Shown: positions 7,137 to 14,474 of the stretch, one piece after another
Position numbering within the stretch: position 1 is the first letter of the stretch
Layout: each line of letters begins with the position of its first letter
The notes under the pieces: model-generated
The model's database searches: none
What the model saw: the letters and a program-made list of their open reading frames with translations, nothing else
Told to the model about the DNA's origin: nothing
Position numbers and translations under genes: made by a program
DNA from: Spirochaetaceae bacterium
GTDB taxonomy: Bacteria; Spirochaetota; Spirochaetia; DSM-27196; PWMO01
Direction of reading: 5' to 3'
NCBI GenBank assembly: GCA_003558175.1
Contig: PWMO01000542.1
Span: 1-14,792 of the forward strand
Length of the DNA stretch: 14,792 bases

Positions 7137-9221
7137 ATGAAAGGTTTGGTTGCCATTCTGGCCACCCTGGTCCTGAGCGTCGGTGTGCTCGACGCCCAGA
7201 TTGAGGTCAATACCAGTCACGCCGCTGCCGTCAGGGCGCTGGCGCATGACCCGGCGCACCATCACTTGATTTCCGGTGGAGAGGACGGCAAAGTCAAAGT
7301 CTGGGACATCGAGACGGGCATGATTCGGCGGTCGGCACAGATATCGCATCTTCCGGTACATGCAATCGCGGTTCATCCGCACGAACGCCAGGTTGCCGTG
7401 GTTCACAGCGACGGCAGGCGCAAGTTTACGCTCACGGTATGGGATTGGGGCCGTGACCAGGAGCTCTATCGCCACACGCTGGCGGAAGTTCCCATTTTCC
7501 TTGACTACTCGCCCCAGGGCACTTTCCTGGTATATACCCAGGCGGACTTCAACAGTCTTCGCTTCCTGGCCGCGCAGAGCGGTCGGCCCCTGCCCTATCT
7601 CAGGCGAGGGTTTGGTATTGTGACGTTTGCAACCGTCGCCTCCAGTGAAGAACGCATAATGACCTACATCGCCTCAACCGGAACCATCACCTACTGGGAG
7701 GTTGCTTCGGGCAGACAACTGCAGACCGCCTCCACCCGGCCGGGAATTGACAGTCTCGCAGTTCTGGAAAATCGGCGCTTTGCCGCCGGCCGGCTGAACG
7801 ACGAGCTGATAGTTGTAGACATCCTGGACGGCACAATCCGAGACCGCTACCCGATCGAGAACCTGCGGCAGGTAACAGTAAACCGTGCCAACGGCGAGAT
7901 CGCCGCCGTCTCGCGCAGTGGCGAGCAGGTAGAGATCGCCTATTTCACTTTTGACCGCGGCCGCCTCAATCGCACCTATCGCACAACCCCCGCGTTTCCG
8001 CCGTCGGTCACGGAAGTCGCACTCCATGGCGACACCCTGCACGTAGCCAACGTTGAAGGGGCCCTTTACCGCTACACCGTGGGGCAGCGGTTGGGGCGCG
8101 TTATTGCTGAGAACCGCGTACAACCGATCACCGGACTGGCTTCCACCGCCGGTGCCGTTCATCTGTCCACTTCGCGTCAAATACTGTCAATGACCTCCGA
8201 CCTCTTCGGGGGTGAAGAGATTCCGCTCGAACGCGTTGAGCGTCTGAACGTAACCCGCCGGACCAATCCGTTGCGCGGCAGCGTGGGGCTTTCTACAATC
8301 GTGCAGGGTGTTCCCTCAACCGAGACGGTGGTCCTGTGGGACTCGTCCGGGCGCGATCCGGTGATCTCCACCTATGATCCAGCCACCGCCCTGGTGCGGG
8401 AATTACCGCTGGACGAACATCGTTCGCTGCGTTCTTTTCGTGTCGCTGACGGTCATCTGCTCCTGCTGCACAACAACAACAGCCTGCGCCAGGTACGCCT
8501 TGATGATCTCCAGACCGTCTTTTCGTACACGGCTGAGGGCATGGAAACCGCGGTCACCGTTGACGACGCCCTTGTGATCGGCAAGAGCAGGTTGAATCCG
8601 TTTGATTCATCGCTCGTCCGCATCGATACCCGCACCGGAGAAACCGTACGGATAGACAGTGACACTTTCCTGGTCTTTGACATGGTGTACGACGCATCTG
8701 CGCGACTGCTCTACACGCTTGGCCTGCAACAGACCGACCGCGGAGTGCGCACGATTGTCACCGTACACCGCGGTGAGAACTTTCAGAATCGCCGTGTGAT
8801 TCAGAGCTACGACGGCGAGGACCTGGACGCAACCATCGCCCTCGATACGCGCACCGGGCACCTGTTCACCACGCTTGGCCGCGAGGGAGTCCAGATCTGG
8901 GACGGACGTCGAACCGTCGCTCTTCCTACCATGCCCCACGTGCCTCGCGAGCTGCACATCACCGAACGGCATCTCTTCGCGGTCAACCGGGACGGCAGTC
9001 TCAGCGTCTGGAGCATGCGGCGCAGAGAACCGCTGATGAACGTCTACCTGTTCAGCGACGGCGAGTGGGCCGTGCTGACGACCGATGGGCACTATTTTGT
9101 CCCTGGCGCAACGGCCGAACGCCATCTCTCGTTTAACCCGGTTTCCGAGCGCGACGCCAGACGCCGCACGCTACAGGACTTCAGGCTCCAGCTTCCTACC
9201 GGCCGCAATCCGGGAGTATAG
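7137..9221 (+). CDS. exported WD40-like beta-propeller protein
   Basis: This 694-residue protein begins with a likely signal peptide (MKGLVAILATLVLSVGVLDA, cut after Ala20), so it should act outside the cytoplasm; no lipobox cysteine is seen. The first blade is a clear WD40 unit (H28 to HLISGGEDGKVKVWD, Trp56-Asp57). More degenerate blades follow throughout (LTVWDW, ITYWEVASG, VQIWDG, LSVWSM), enough for two propellers. The C-terminus has DGEWAVLTTDGHYF (641-654), a motif I associate with bacterial WD40 proteins that carry caspase-like domains, but no such domain is present here. The ATG at 7137 has ggaga six bases upstream; an in-frame ATG at 7077 would overlap rseP and lose the signal peptide. 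It probably shares the rseP mRNA. Its function is unknown; a scaffold or protein-binding role in the periplasm is a guess. Its stop directly abuts that of the convergent comFB gene. Confidence 0.85.
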   Translation: MKGLVAILATLVLSVGVLDAQIEVNTSHAAAVRALAHDPAHHHLISGGEDGKVKVWDIETGMIRRSAQISHLPVHAIAVHPHERQVAVVHSDGRRKFTLTVWDWGRDQELYRHTLAEVPIFLDYSPQGTFLVYTQADFNSLRFLAAQSGRPLPYLRRGFGIVTFATVASSEERIMTYIASTGTITYWEVASGRQLQTASTRPGIDSLAVLENRRFAAGRLNDELIVVDILDGTIRDRYPIENLRQVTVNRANGEIAAVSRSGEQVEIAYFTFDRGRLNRTYRTTPAFPPSVTEVALHGDTLHVANVEGALYRYTVGQRLGRVIAENRVQPITGLASTAGAVHLSTSRQILSMTSDLFGGEEIPLERVERLNVTRRTNPLRGSVGLSTIVQGVPSTETVVLWDSSGRDPVISTYDPATALVRELPLDEHRSLRSFRVADGHLLLLHNNNSLRQVRLDDLQTVFSYTAEGMETAVTVDDALVIGKSRLNPFDSSLVRIDTRTGETVRIDSDTFLVFDMVYDASARLLYTLGLQQTDRGVRTIVTVHRGENFQNRRVIQSYDGEDLDATIALDTRTGHLFTTLGREGVQIWDGRRTVALPTMPHVPRELHITERHLFAVNRDGSLSVWSMRRREPLMNVYLFSDGEWAVLTTDGHYFVPGATAERHLSFNPVSERDARRRTLQDFRLQLPTGRNPGV

Positions 9222-9512
9222 TTATGCTGGCGGGTTGGCGCTGATTTTTGCTATTGCCTGTTCCACCGCACGGCGGATCGCCGTGCCGTGTTCCTGGTCG
9301 AGCGATTGCGCGTACAGCCGCCCCAGCAGGTTTGCTCGATAGAGCGGCTGAACAAGATTGAGCGCATAGGCGGCCATGTCAAGCACGCAGTCCTGCGAAC
9401 GGCACACCTCCCGATTGGCCGGCAGCGCCAACTGCCGCTCGAGCTCTTCTATTACCAGGTTCTCAGCTTCATTCACCAGGATATCAAAATCGTACTGGTC
9501 CCGTAATGACAT
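9222..9512 (-). CDS. comFB: ComFB-family protein
   Basis: The 96-residue protein fits the ComFB family (late competence development protein) along its length: N-terminal helix VNEAENLVIEELERQLAL, the Cys pair C37-x4-C42, then VLDMAAYALNLVQPLYR and an alternating C-terminal helix ending AIAKISANPP. ComFB is named from the Bacillus comF operon, where its role is unclear; homologues in cyanobacteria have been reported to bind cyclic di-GMP. Binding here is not shown by sequence alone. The ATG at 9512 is preceded by two copies of GGCGGGAGA, of which the nearer (9515-9523) includes the likely ribosome binding site. It lies 29 bases after dnaB and is the last gene of the rpsF block, meeting the convergent propeller gene with no spacer. 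Confidence 0.85.
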   Translation of the reverse strand: MSLRDQYDFDILVNEAENLVIEELERQLALPANREVCRSQDCVLDMAAYALNLVQPLYRANLLGRLYAQSLDQEHGTAIRRAVEQAIAKISANPPA

Positions 9513-9541
9513 ACTCTCCCGCCTTTCTCCCGCCGCCTTCG

Positions 9542-10885
9542 CTATCCCGGCTCGTTCGCCAGTGATTCGAACTTGGTGTATCTCGGAACAAATGCAATCT
9601 TGACCGTTCCAACCGGACCGTTGCGCTGCTTGGCCACGATCAGTTCGGTCTCTACCACCTGAGCCTGTTGATGCGTTTCCTGTTCTGAGGTTCGCTCGCG
9701 ATGCAGAAACATGACCACGTCTGCGTCTTGCTCGATCGCTCCCGACTCGCGGATATTGGCGAGGTTGGGACGCTTACCTTCGGAATCGCGGGTAACCTGA
9801 GACAGCGCAATGACCGGCACCTCCAGTTCACGCGCCAGCGCTTTGAGCGAACGAGAGATCTCGGCGATCTGTTCATGCCGGGGAATCTCTACATTCTCGG
9901 CGGACACCAGTGTGAGATAGTCTATGAACAGAATCCTTACTCCGTGCTGCGAAACCATGCGCCTCGCCTGCGCCCGCAGATCGAGCAGGCGCATATTGGG
10001 GGTATCGGCGATCCAGAGCGGCGCCTCATAAATCAGCCCGGCAGCGTCGGTCAGGTTCTTGAAATCCGAGGATTTGAGCATCCCGGTACGCAACGTCTGC
10101 GAGCCGATACGCGCTTCGGCGGAAAGCAGCCGCTGCATCAGCGCCTGCTTTGACATCTCGAGTGTGAAGAATCCGGTTGCAATCTTGTGGTGCACCGCTA
10201 TGTTTGCCGCCATGGTTAGTGCGAGCGCCGTCTTGCCCACCGAGGGCCGCGCACCGATAACGATGAACTCCGAGTTCTGAAACCCGCTCAGCATATTGTC
10301 GAGTCCCGGAAAGCCCGACGGTATTCCGGTGTAGTTGTCTTTGGTGTGATAGAGCCGCTCGATTGCCTCGACGGTCTCTTCTACAATGTCTTTGGCCTTC
10401 TGGTATCCGGCTTCCTGCTGACTGTCGGTGATCTCGAAGATTTTGCGCTCGGCGTCGTCTACAATCGCCCGTATCTCTTTGGAATCATCGTACGCCTCGG
10501 CGATGATCTCATTGGCGATTCGCAGAAGCCTGCGCCGGATCGCACCACCCCGAACGATCCGTGCGTAGTACTCTACATTTGCGCTGGTGGGAACCGCTGA
10601 CGTCAGTGAGGATACGTACCCTGCCCCACCAACGCCCTCAAGCGCCGCTCGGGTCCGCAGTTCCTGCGTCAGGGTAATGAGATCAATTTCTTCGCCGCGC
10701 TCGTAGAGAGCCAGAACGGCTTCAAAGATGCGCGCGTGCGCGTTGCGGTAGAAGTCGGCGGGACGCAGGTGCCCAAGCACCTGCCCCAACGCTTCTGGAT
10801 CGAGCAGGACGGCGCCGATTGTCGCGATCTCCGCCTCATTGTTGTGCGGAGGGACTTTGTCCTTCAGCTGACTCGACGCCACCAC
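9542..10885 (-). CDS. dnaB: replicative DNA helicase DnaB
   Basis: DnaB is the hexameric 5'-3' helicase that unwinds the fork and recruits primase. The 447-residue protein has the N-terminal domain (PPHNNEAEIATIGAVLLDPEAL, residues 12-33) and a RecA-like C-terminal domain with Walker A GARPSVGKT (211-219), FFTLEMSK, Walker B-like RILFIDYLTLV and the SQVTRDSEGKRPNLANIRESGAIEQDAD segment. There is no intein. The likely start is GTG at 10885 (or the adjacent GTG at 10882), behind aggaaagg. It follows rplI by 36 bases on the same strand, the rplI-dnaB order common in bacteria. Confidence 0.97.
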   Translation of the reverse strand: MVASSQLKDKVPPHNNEAEIATIGAVLLDPEALGQVLGHLRPADFYRNAHARIFEAVLALYERGEEIDLITLTQELRTRAALEGVGGAGYVSSLTSAVPTSANVEYYARIVRGGAIRRRLLRIANEIIAEAYDDSKEIRAIVDDAERKIFEITDSQQEAGYQKAKDIVEETVEAIERLYHTKDNYTGIPSGFPGLDNMLSGFQNSEFIVIGARPSVGKTALALTMAANIAVHHKIATGFFTLEMSKQALMQRLLSAEARIGSQTLRTGMLKSSDFKNLTDAAGLIYEAPLWIADTPNMRLLDLRAQARRMVSQHGVRILFIDYLTLVSAENVEIPRHEQIAEISRSLKALARELEVPVIALSQVTRDSEGKRPNLANIRESGAIEQDADVVMFLHRERTSEQETHQQAQVVETELIVAKQRNGPVGTVKIAFVPRYTKFESLANEPG

Positions 10886-10921
10886 ACCTTTCCTGTTCGA
10901 ACAGATTACGCGTGAACCGGA

Positions 10922-11680
10922 CTACGCCTTGCTATTGTCGTCTTGCTGCTCCGCAGCGTCGTCGGTCGAGCTCTGGTCTTCGGTCTCAGCAGCGTCGGCC
11001 GCAACTGAAGCAGCCTCGGCGGCTGCCGCTTCACCGGCATCGGTCTCAGTTTCGGTCTCCTGAGCTGATTGCTCGCCTTCGGCCTCCTGGGATTCTGCTG
11101 CTTGCTCAGCCACGTCACCCGACGCTTCGGCCGCTGACTCGGCGTCAGTTGCTGTTGCGGTGGCCTCGGCGGCGACTGGACTCTGCTTTGCTTTCTGTAC
11201 AGCAGCAGTGCCTGCGGCTACCTCCGGCTCGGGCGTTTCGGACTCGACCCGCACCGTCAGCGACGCTTCTTCATCACCATAGAGACGTATCCGCACCGTG
11301 TGCGTGCCGAGGCTCTTGATGGTTCCCTCGGCGATGTCGACACGACGTCGCTCGACCTGAATACCTCGCTTCTCCAGCTCTTCTACGATTGTCGCAGTGG
11401 TAACCGATCCGAACAGCTTTCCGCGTTCACCGGCCGCCATGCGGACCACAAACTCCTCGGACTCGATGCGCTCTTTAATGGAGGAAGCTTCTTTGCGCTT
11501 CTCTGCCTTGCGCTGCTCGATGGCGGTCCGCCGGCCCTCGATAACCGCAGTGTTCTGCCGGTTATGCATCAGAACCATGTTACGCGGAATCAGATAGTTA
11601 CGCGCGTAGCCGCGAGCAACCTCACAGATGTCTCCCTCTTCGCCGAGGTTGGGAACGTCACGATTGAGAATGACTTTCAT
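10922..11680 (-). CDS. rplI: 50S ribosomal protein L9 with long acidic/Ala-rich C-terminal extension
   Basis: L9 is an elongated 50S protein near the L1 stalk base that affects frame maintenance. The N-terminal signature GEEGDICEVARGYARNYLIP (13-32), the connecting helix (about 43-75) and the C-terminal domain (to about residue 148) are complete. After that comes an extra tail of about 100 residues (149-252) made mainly of Ala, Glu, Thr, Ser, Gln and Asp with very few basic residues. Typical L9 has about 150 residues. The ATG at 11680 has ggagag nine bases upstream, a site that overlaps the end of rpsR. The frame is intact, ending at TAG before dnaB. Confidence 0.96.
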   Translation of the reverse strand: MKVILNRDVPNLGEEGDICEVARGYARNYLIPRNMVLMHNRQNTAVIEGRRTAIEQRKAEKRKEASSIKERIESEEFVVRMAAGERGKLFGSVTTATIVEELEKRGIQVERRRVDIAEGTIKSLGTHTVRIRLYGDEEASLTVRVESETPEPEVAAGTAAVQKAKQSPVAAEATATATDAESAAEASGDVAEQAAESQEAEGEQSAQETETETDAGEAAAAEAASVAADAAETEDQSSTDDAAEQQDDNSKA

Positions 11681-11695
11681 GCTGTTTGCTCTCCA

Positions 11696-12085
11696 TTAAC
11701 CCATCGGCAGCAGGCCGAGAATACGCGCACGCTTGATCTCGCGGATCAGACGACGCTGGTTCTTCGCCGATGTGCCGGTAATGCGCCGCGGCAGGATCTT
11801 GCCCTTTTCTGTAACAAAGCGACGCAGCACTTCCGGATGCTTGTAGTCGATAACGAGATTCTGCGCTTTGATCTTGTCTATCTTTTTGCGGAAGTACACC
11901 TTGCCCCGCGGTCGGAATCCGCGGTCATCCCCACGGCCACCGCCGCGGTCGTCACGGTCTCGCCCGCCGCCGTCTCTTCCACCGCCGTCACGCCCGCCGC
12001 CGCGGTCATCACGAAACGAGCGACGCGGCTCCTGCTGCTCTGTGTTGCGGCCTTCGCTCTCTACTTTGGTATCTTCATCTGACAT
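11696..12085 (-). CDS. rpsR: 30S ribosomal protein S18 with Arg/Gly/Asp-rich N-terminal extension
   Basis: S18 pairs with S6 on the 30S platform. The core (about residues 61-129: [20 protein letters not shown], then [30 protein letters not shown]) is full length. Ahead of it stand about 60 extra residues: an acidic start ([10 protein letters not shown]) and then repeated GGGRD units ([24 protein letters not shown] in short repeats, about 26-55), resembling RGG boxes known to bind RNA. Usual S18 has about 75-90 residues. The ATG at 12085 is favoured because gggagagagag stands immediately upstream. A start nearer the core lacks a comparable site. It lies between ssb and rplI. Confidence 0.95.
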   Translation of the reverse strand: MSDEDTKVESEGRNTEQQEPRRSFRDDRGGGRDGGGRDGGGRDRDDRGGGRGDDRGFRPRGKVYFRKKIDKIKAQNLVIDYKHPEVLRRFVTEKGKILPRRITGTSAKNQRRLIREIKRARILGLLPMG

Positions 12086-12139
12086 ATTCTCTCTCTCCCT
12101 GATCTGTCACCGTTGGATTGCGCGTCAGCACGCCAGGCG

Positions 12140-12580
12140 TTAGAACGGAACGTCGTCTTCGAACCGGTCAGGTTCGCCGATTGGCTCGTCGTTCGACGAT
12201 CGGCTTTCACCGCGGTCACCACCGCCTGACTGGCCGGAGGAAGCTCCACCGCCGGGCCTGCCACCGAGCAGCTGTACAAACTGAGCAAAGATCTCTACCC
12301 GACTGCGCTTCTGCCCGTCCTGTTCCCAGCGGTCGTGCCGAAGTTCTCCCTCGACTCCGACCTGCTGCCCCTTCTTGAGGAAACGGTGGATGGACTCGGC
12401 CTGTCGGCCCATGAGTACACAGTCGAAGAAGTTGGCCTCGTCCGTCCACGTATCGCCCGATTTCTTGCTGGTGTTCACCGCAACGGCAAATTTGCAGATC
12501 TGCAATCCACTGTTGGTGTAGCGCAGCTCGGCGTCGCGCGTCAGGCGCCCAACCAGGACGACGTGGTTTATATCCTTCAT
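12140..12580 (-). CDS. ssb: single-stranded DNA-binding protein
   Basis: SSB coats single-stranded DNA in replication and repair. The N-terminal OB fold (residues 1 to about 108) shows NHVVLVGRLTRDAELRYT, FFDCVLMGRQAE and KKGQQVGVEGELR. A flexible Gly/Ser/Asp-rich linker follows and ends in the acidic tip EDDVPF, the usual docking site for partner proteins. The length of 146 is normal for short bacterial SSBs. The ATG at 12580 lies one base past the rpsF stop, with aggaaaag as binding site inside the end of rpsF, so translation is probably coupled. Confidence 0.97.
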   Translation of the reverse strand: MKDINHVVLVGRLTRDAELRYTNSGLQICKFAVAVNTSKKSGDTWTDEANFFDCVLMGRQAESIHRFLKKGQQVGVEGELRHDRWEQDGQKRSRVEIFAQFVQLLGGRPGGGASSGQSGGGDRGESRSSNDEPIGEPDRFEDDVPF

Positions 12581-12581
12581 G

Positions 12582-12866
12582 TTACTTTTCCTGACGTACC
12601 ATCAGGAACCGCAGCAGATCCTCTTTGTGTTTCAGCGCAGCTTCAACCTGATGAGCCTGCTCAGGTTCCATGTCGACGAAGAAGATGTAGTAGTGTCCCT
12701 GATTCAGTTTTTTGATCGGGTAGGCAAAGGTTCTTTGCCCCATGTCGTCTTCTTTCACAAAAGCGGCTCCGAGGCCCTGCAACTCGGCCCGAACCGCTTC
12801 CTTTCCCTTGGTGAACGCCTCGTCCTCCGGACGAAAGACGCAAACCGCCTCATACCGTCTTGTCAT
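12582..12866 (-). CDS. rpsF: 30S ribosomal protein S6
   Basis: S6 dimerises with S18 on the platform of the small subunit. The 94-residue protein has the family pattern: MTRRYEAVCVFRPED first strand, the QRTFAYPIKKLNQGHYYIFFVDM central segment, and KHKEDLLRFLMVR at the end. It lacks the long C-terminal acidic tail found in some S6 proteins. The ATG at 12866 follows an excellent aaggaggg (12870-12877). An upstream in-frame ATG would add residues from the leader and is not favoured. It is the first gene of the rpsF-ssb-rpsR-rplI-dnaB-comFB block. Confidence 0.97.
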   Translation of the reverse strand: MTRRYEAVCVFRPEDEAFTKGKEAVRAELQGLGAAFVKEDDMGQRTFAYPIKKLNQGHYYIFFVDMEPEQAHQVEAALKHKEDLLRFLMVRQEK

Positions 12867-12888
12867 TGTCCCTCCTTGCGGACTTATG

Positions 12889-12925
12889 ACCATCGGCGTG
12901 CTATTGTTCTTCTGATACCGATGGT
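12889..12925 (-). promoter_or_regulatory. candidate S6:S18-responsive leader hairpin of the rpsF operon
   Basis: In the rpsF leader the arms ACCATCGG (12918-12925) and CCGATGGT (12889-12896) form a perfect 8-bp stem around 21 bases; the 3' arm ends 11 bases before the Shine-Dalgarno sequence. In several other phyla, rpsF leaders carry an RNA motif with a conserved CCG that binds the S6:S18 complex, mimicking the platform site of 16S rRNA, where a CCGGUGG sequence occurs. The CCGATGGT arm here is a close look-alike and both S6 and S18 are encoded downstream. Position and sequence are seen; function is inferred. Confidence 0.5.
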
Positions 12926-12939
12926 AAAGAGGTTGGCAC

Positions 12940-12968
12940 AAGCTACCACGCTGATCGATGCGTGTCAA
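12940..12968 (-). promoter_or_regulatory. promoter of the rpsF operon
   Basis: On the minus strand a perfect TTGACA (12963-12968), 17-base spacer and TAGCTT (12940-12945) form a strong housekeeping-type promoter. Transcription would begin near 12933, giving a leader of about 67 bases that contains the 12889-12925 hairpin and then the rpsF ribosome binding site. Confidence 0.7.
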
Positions 12969-13010
12969 GCCAAACGGCCTGAACACCGAGAATTGAGTAC
13001 GGGACCCACA

Positions 13011-13481
13011 ATGGCAATCAAGATCAACTACGAAGACGACATCTTTTTGCTCCAGACGATGATCAAGACCCTGAAGGCTGCAATTCAGCTCGAAGTCGAC
13101 GCCGAGCTGTTTCGCGACCGCATGGTCGAGGACATCCATTTCATCCACACCACCGTGCAGAAGCTCTATCGCACACTGCAGGAAAACCCGCACCTGATGC
13201 GCCGCGACGAATACCTCCGGGCCATTCTGCAGACAAAGATCAGCTTTGTTGAAGTGCTTCACGCCTGCCTCAACGCCGAGACCCCGCAGTACGTGCACCT
13301 CGCAGCCTACGCGGGACGCGTACATTCCCACCGCAGCGAGCACCTTCAGGATGTCGAGGACATCAGGTTGCTGCTGCAGCGCGGTAGCGACGAAGACGTC
13401 CGTCACGAGGATGTGGTCTCTCCGGAAGAGTTTCTCTCCCTGCTCCAACGCGACGAAGTCGAAGGCAACGAGGAGCCCTGA
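13011..13481 (+). CDS. hypothetical protein, divergent from rpsF
   Basis: I do not recognise this 156-residue protein. It looks cytoplasmic and mainly helical: no signal peptide or membrane segment, charged amphipathic stretches at about 10-60 (DDIFLLQTMIKTLKAAIQLE, MVEDIHFIHTTVQKLYRTLQ), and 66-90 (DEYLRAILQTKISFVEVLHA). It ends in an acidic region (DVEDIRLLLQRGSDEDV, then EGNEEP). There are no clear catalytic motifs and only one Cys. The ATG at 13011 starts the conserved-looking part, with a weak ggga six bases upstream; longer in-frame starts would cover the rpsF promoter. No promoter stands out on this strand. Codon use matches its neighbours, so I take it as a real gene, perhaps lineage-specific. 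Confidence 0.75.
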   Translation: MAIKINYEDDIFLLQTMIKTLKAAIQLEVDAELFRDRMVEDIHFIHTTVQKLYRTLQENPHLMRRDEYLRAILQTKISFVEVLHACLNAETPQYVHLAAYAGRVHSHRSEHLQDVEDIRLLLQRGSDEDVRHEDVVSPEEFLSLLQRDEVEGNEEP

Positions 13482-13502
13482 GCCACTCCGGCGCTGCGCG
13501 TT

Positions 13503-13521
13503 ACCTGCCCGTGCCGCAGGT
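13503..13521. other. small hairpin between convergent genes
   Basis: ACCTGC (13503-13508) and GCAGGT (13516-13521) form a 6-bp stem with a 7-base loop in the 70-base gap between the stops of the hypothetical gene (plus) and the HAD gene (minus). The place suits a two-way terminator, but there is no T run on either side, so this is weak. Confidence 0.25.
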
Positions 13522-13551
13522 CGTTGATACCTCCGCAACGGTTACCGATCG

Positions 13552-14319
13552 TTACCCTGCGGAGTTCGACGTCCATTGCGTGATCAGGCTCTGGAATCTC
13601 CCGGCATCGATGACACGATAGGCGGAGCGGGTGGCAGCGTCGTCGCTCAGCCACTGCCGCTGCACGTATCCCCATTGTGCCAGATAACAGTGCAGAGTGA
13701 ACGGCAATGTTCGTCGCGCCTCCGGATCGGTGAAATGGTCCGGCTGATCCTCAACGTAATGCGCCACTGAATCACCACGCTCTGCCAGAATCTCCTGAAT
13801 GATCGAAAGCTTCGGTCGCTGCTCGGAACAGATCGCGCGTTCGGGGGGCCAACAGATTCCCGCCGCGGCGAGAATCTCCAGGATAAACTGCTCTTTCTTG
13901 GTCGAGAGTATGTAGCAGCTCCGGTCGGCGGCTAAGGCGTCCAGTAACTCACGCACGTGGGAGAAGCCCCGGTTCAGGCGCAGCCACGCTTCGCGGTCGT
14001 CGCGCAGCAGCCTCTCGCGGACGGCGTAAATCTGCCTGCGATAACGCAGCATGGTCTCGCTGCCCACCTGGTCGAGGAGCAGATCAAACTGCTCCTGGCT
14101 CTCAATTGAGACCCCGCGCGAAATGAGGTCTTGCAGGAACACAAAGTCCTCGCCGGTTCGCATGAACGGCCGGTAGCGGTAGAACAGCTCGCGATGCTCG
14201 AGCGGAACCGAAGCGGGTTCTTCACCGCGAATCTCCCGATACCAGGCAATCCACGAAGACACAAAACACTCGAGAACCGAGTCACACAGTACGCCGTCAA
14301 AGTCCAGGAAAACCGTCAT
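13552..14319 (-). CDS. HAD-superfamily hydrolase (phosphatase-like)
   Basis: The 255-residue protein has the HAD motifs in order: motif I DFDGVLCDS (nucleophile Asp6, general acid Asp8), a helical cap at about residues 15-115, motif II ILSTK (Ser139/Thr140), motif III Lys170 in QRPKLS, and motif IV YVEDQPDHF (Glu190-Asp191). This suits a C1-cap phosphatase like phosphoglycolate phosphatase; the substrate cannot be told. I chose ATG 14319 because aaggaga lies just upstream and the protein then opens directly with the first strand of the fold. An in-frame ATG at 14337 would place that site inside the gene. It is transcribed away from the GAF gene and appears to stand alone. Confidence 0.85.
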   Translation of the reverse strand: MTVFLDFDGVLCDSVLECFVSSWIAWYREIRGEEPASVPLEHRELFYRYRPFMRTGEDFVFLQDLISRGVSIESQEQFDLLLDQVGSETMLRYRRQIYAVRERLLRDDREAWLRLNRGFSHVRELLDALAADRSCYILSTKKEQFILEILAAAGICWPPERAICSEQRPKLSIIQEILAERGDSVAHYVEDQPDHFTDPEARRTLPFTLHCYLAQWGYVQRQWLSDDAATRSAYRVIDAGRFQSLITQWTSNSAG

Positions 14320-14445
14320 TATTTCTCCTTCAAGCATGAACCGCAGCGGCCGAAGATTGCTCCCGGCTTCACAAGCTTCGTAACAGTCCGGCAGGTAGCA
14401 CCGTTGGGTGTCGCGGTTGGACGATCGTATCAGGATTCCGAGTTC

Positions 14446-14474
14446 TTGTGAACAATCATACATTATTGTAGTAT
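14446..14474 (+). promoter_or_regulatory. candidate promoter of the NifA-type GAF gene with overlapping palindrome
   Basis: TTGTGA (14446-14451), a 17-base spacer and TAGTAT (14469-14474) would start transcription near 14481, about 20 bases before the GTG. The spacer holds an inverted repeat, ACAAT (14452-14456) and ATTGT (14465-14469) eight bases apart, and GTTC-ttgt-GAAC (14442-14453) overlaps the -35 box. These could be operator half-sites, but no regulator is identified. On the opposite strand only a weak box pair (GAACAA at 14450-14455, GTATCA at 14427-14432 as read on plus) could serve the HAD gene. Confidence 0.45.

Noticed and set aside
10819..11319. Arg/Pro/Leu-rich frames opposite the rplI tail, and similar frames opposite the rpsB tail
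   Set aside because: These are shadows of the repetitive Ala/Glu codons on the coding strand, and they have no start signals.
12579..13010. Longer version of the hypothetical protein starting upstream of 13011
   Set aside because: It would overlap rpsF, its leader hairpin and its promoter on the opposite strand; the residues before 13011 look non-coding.
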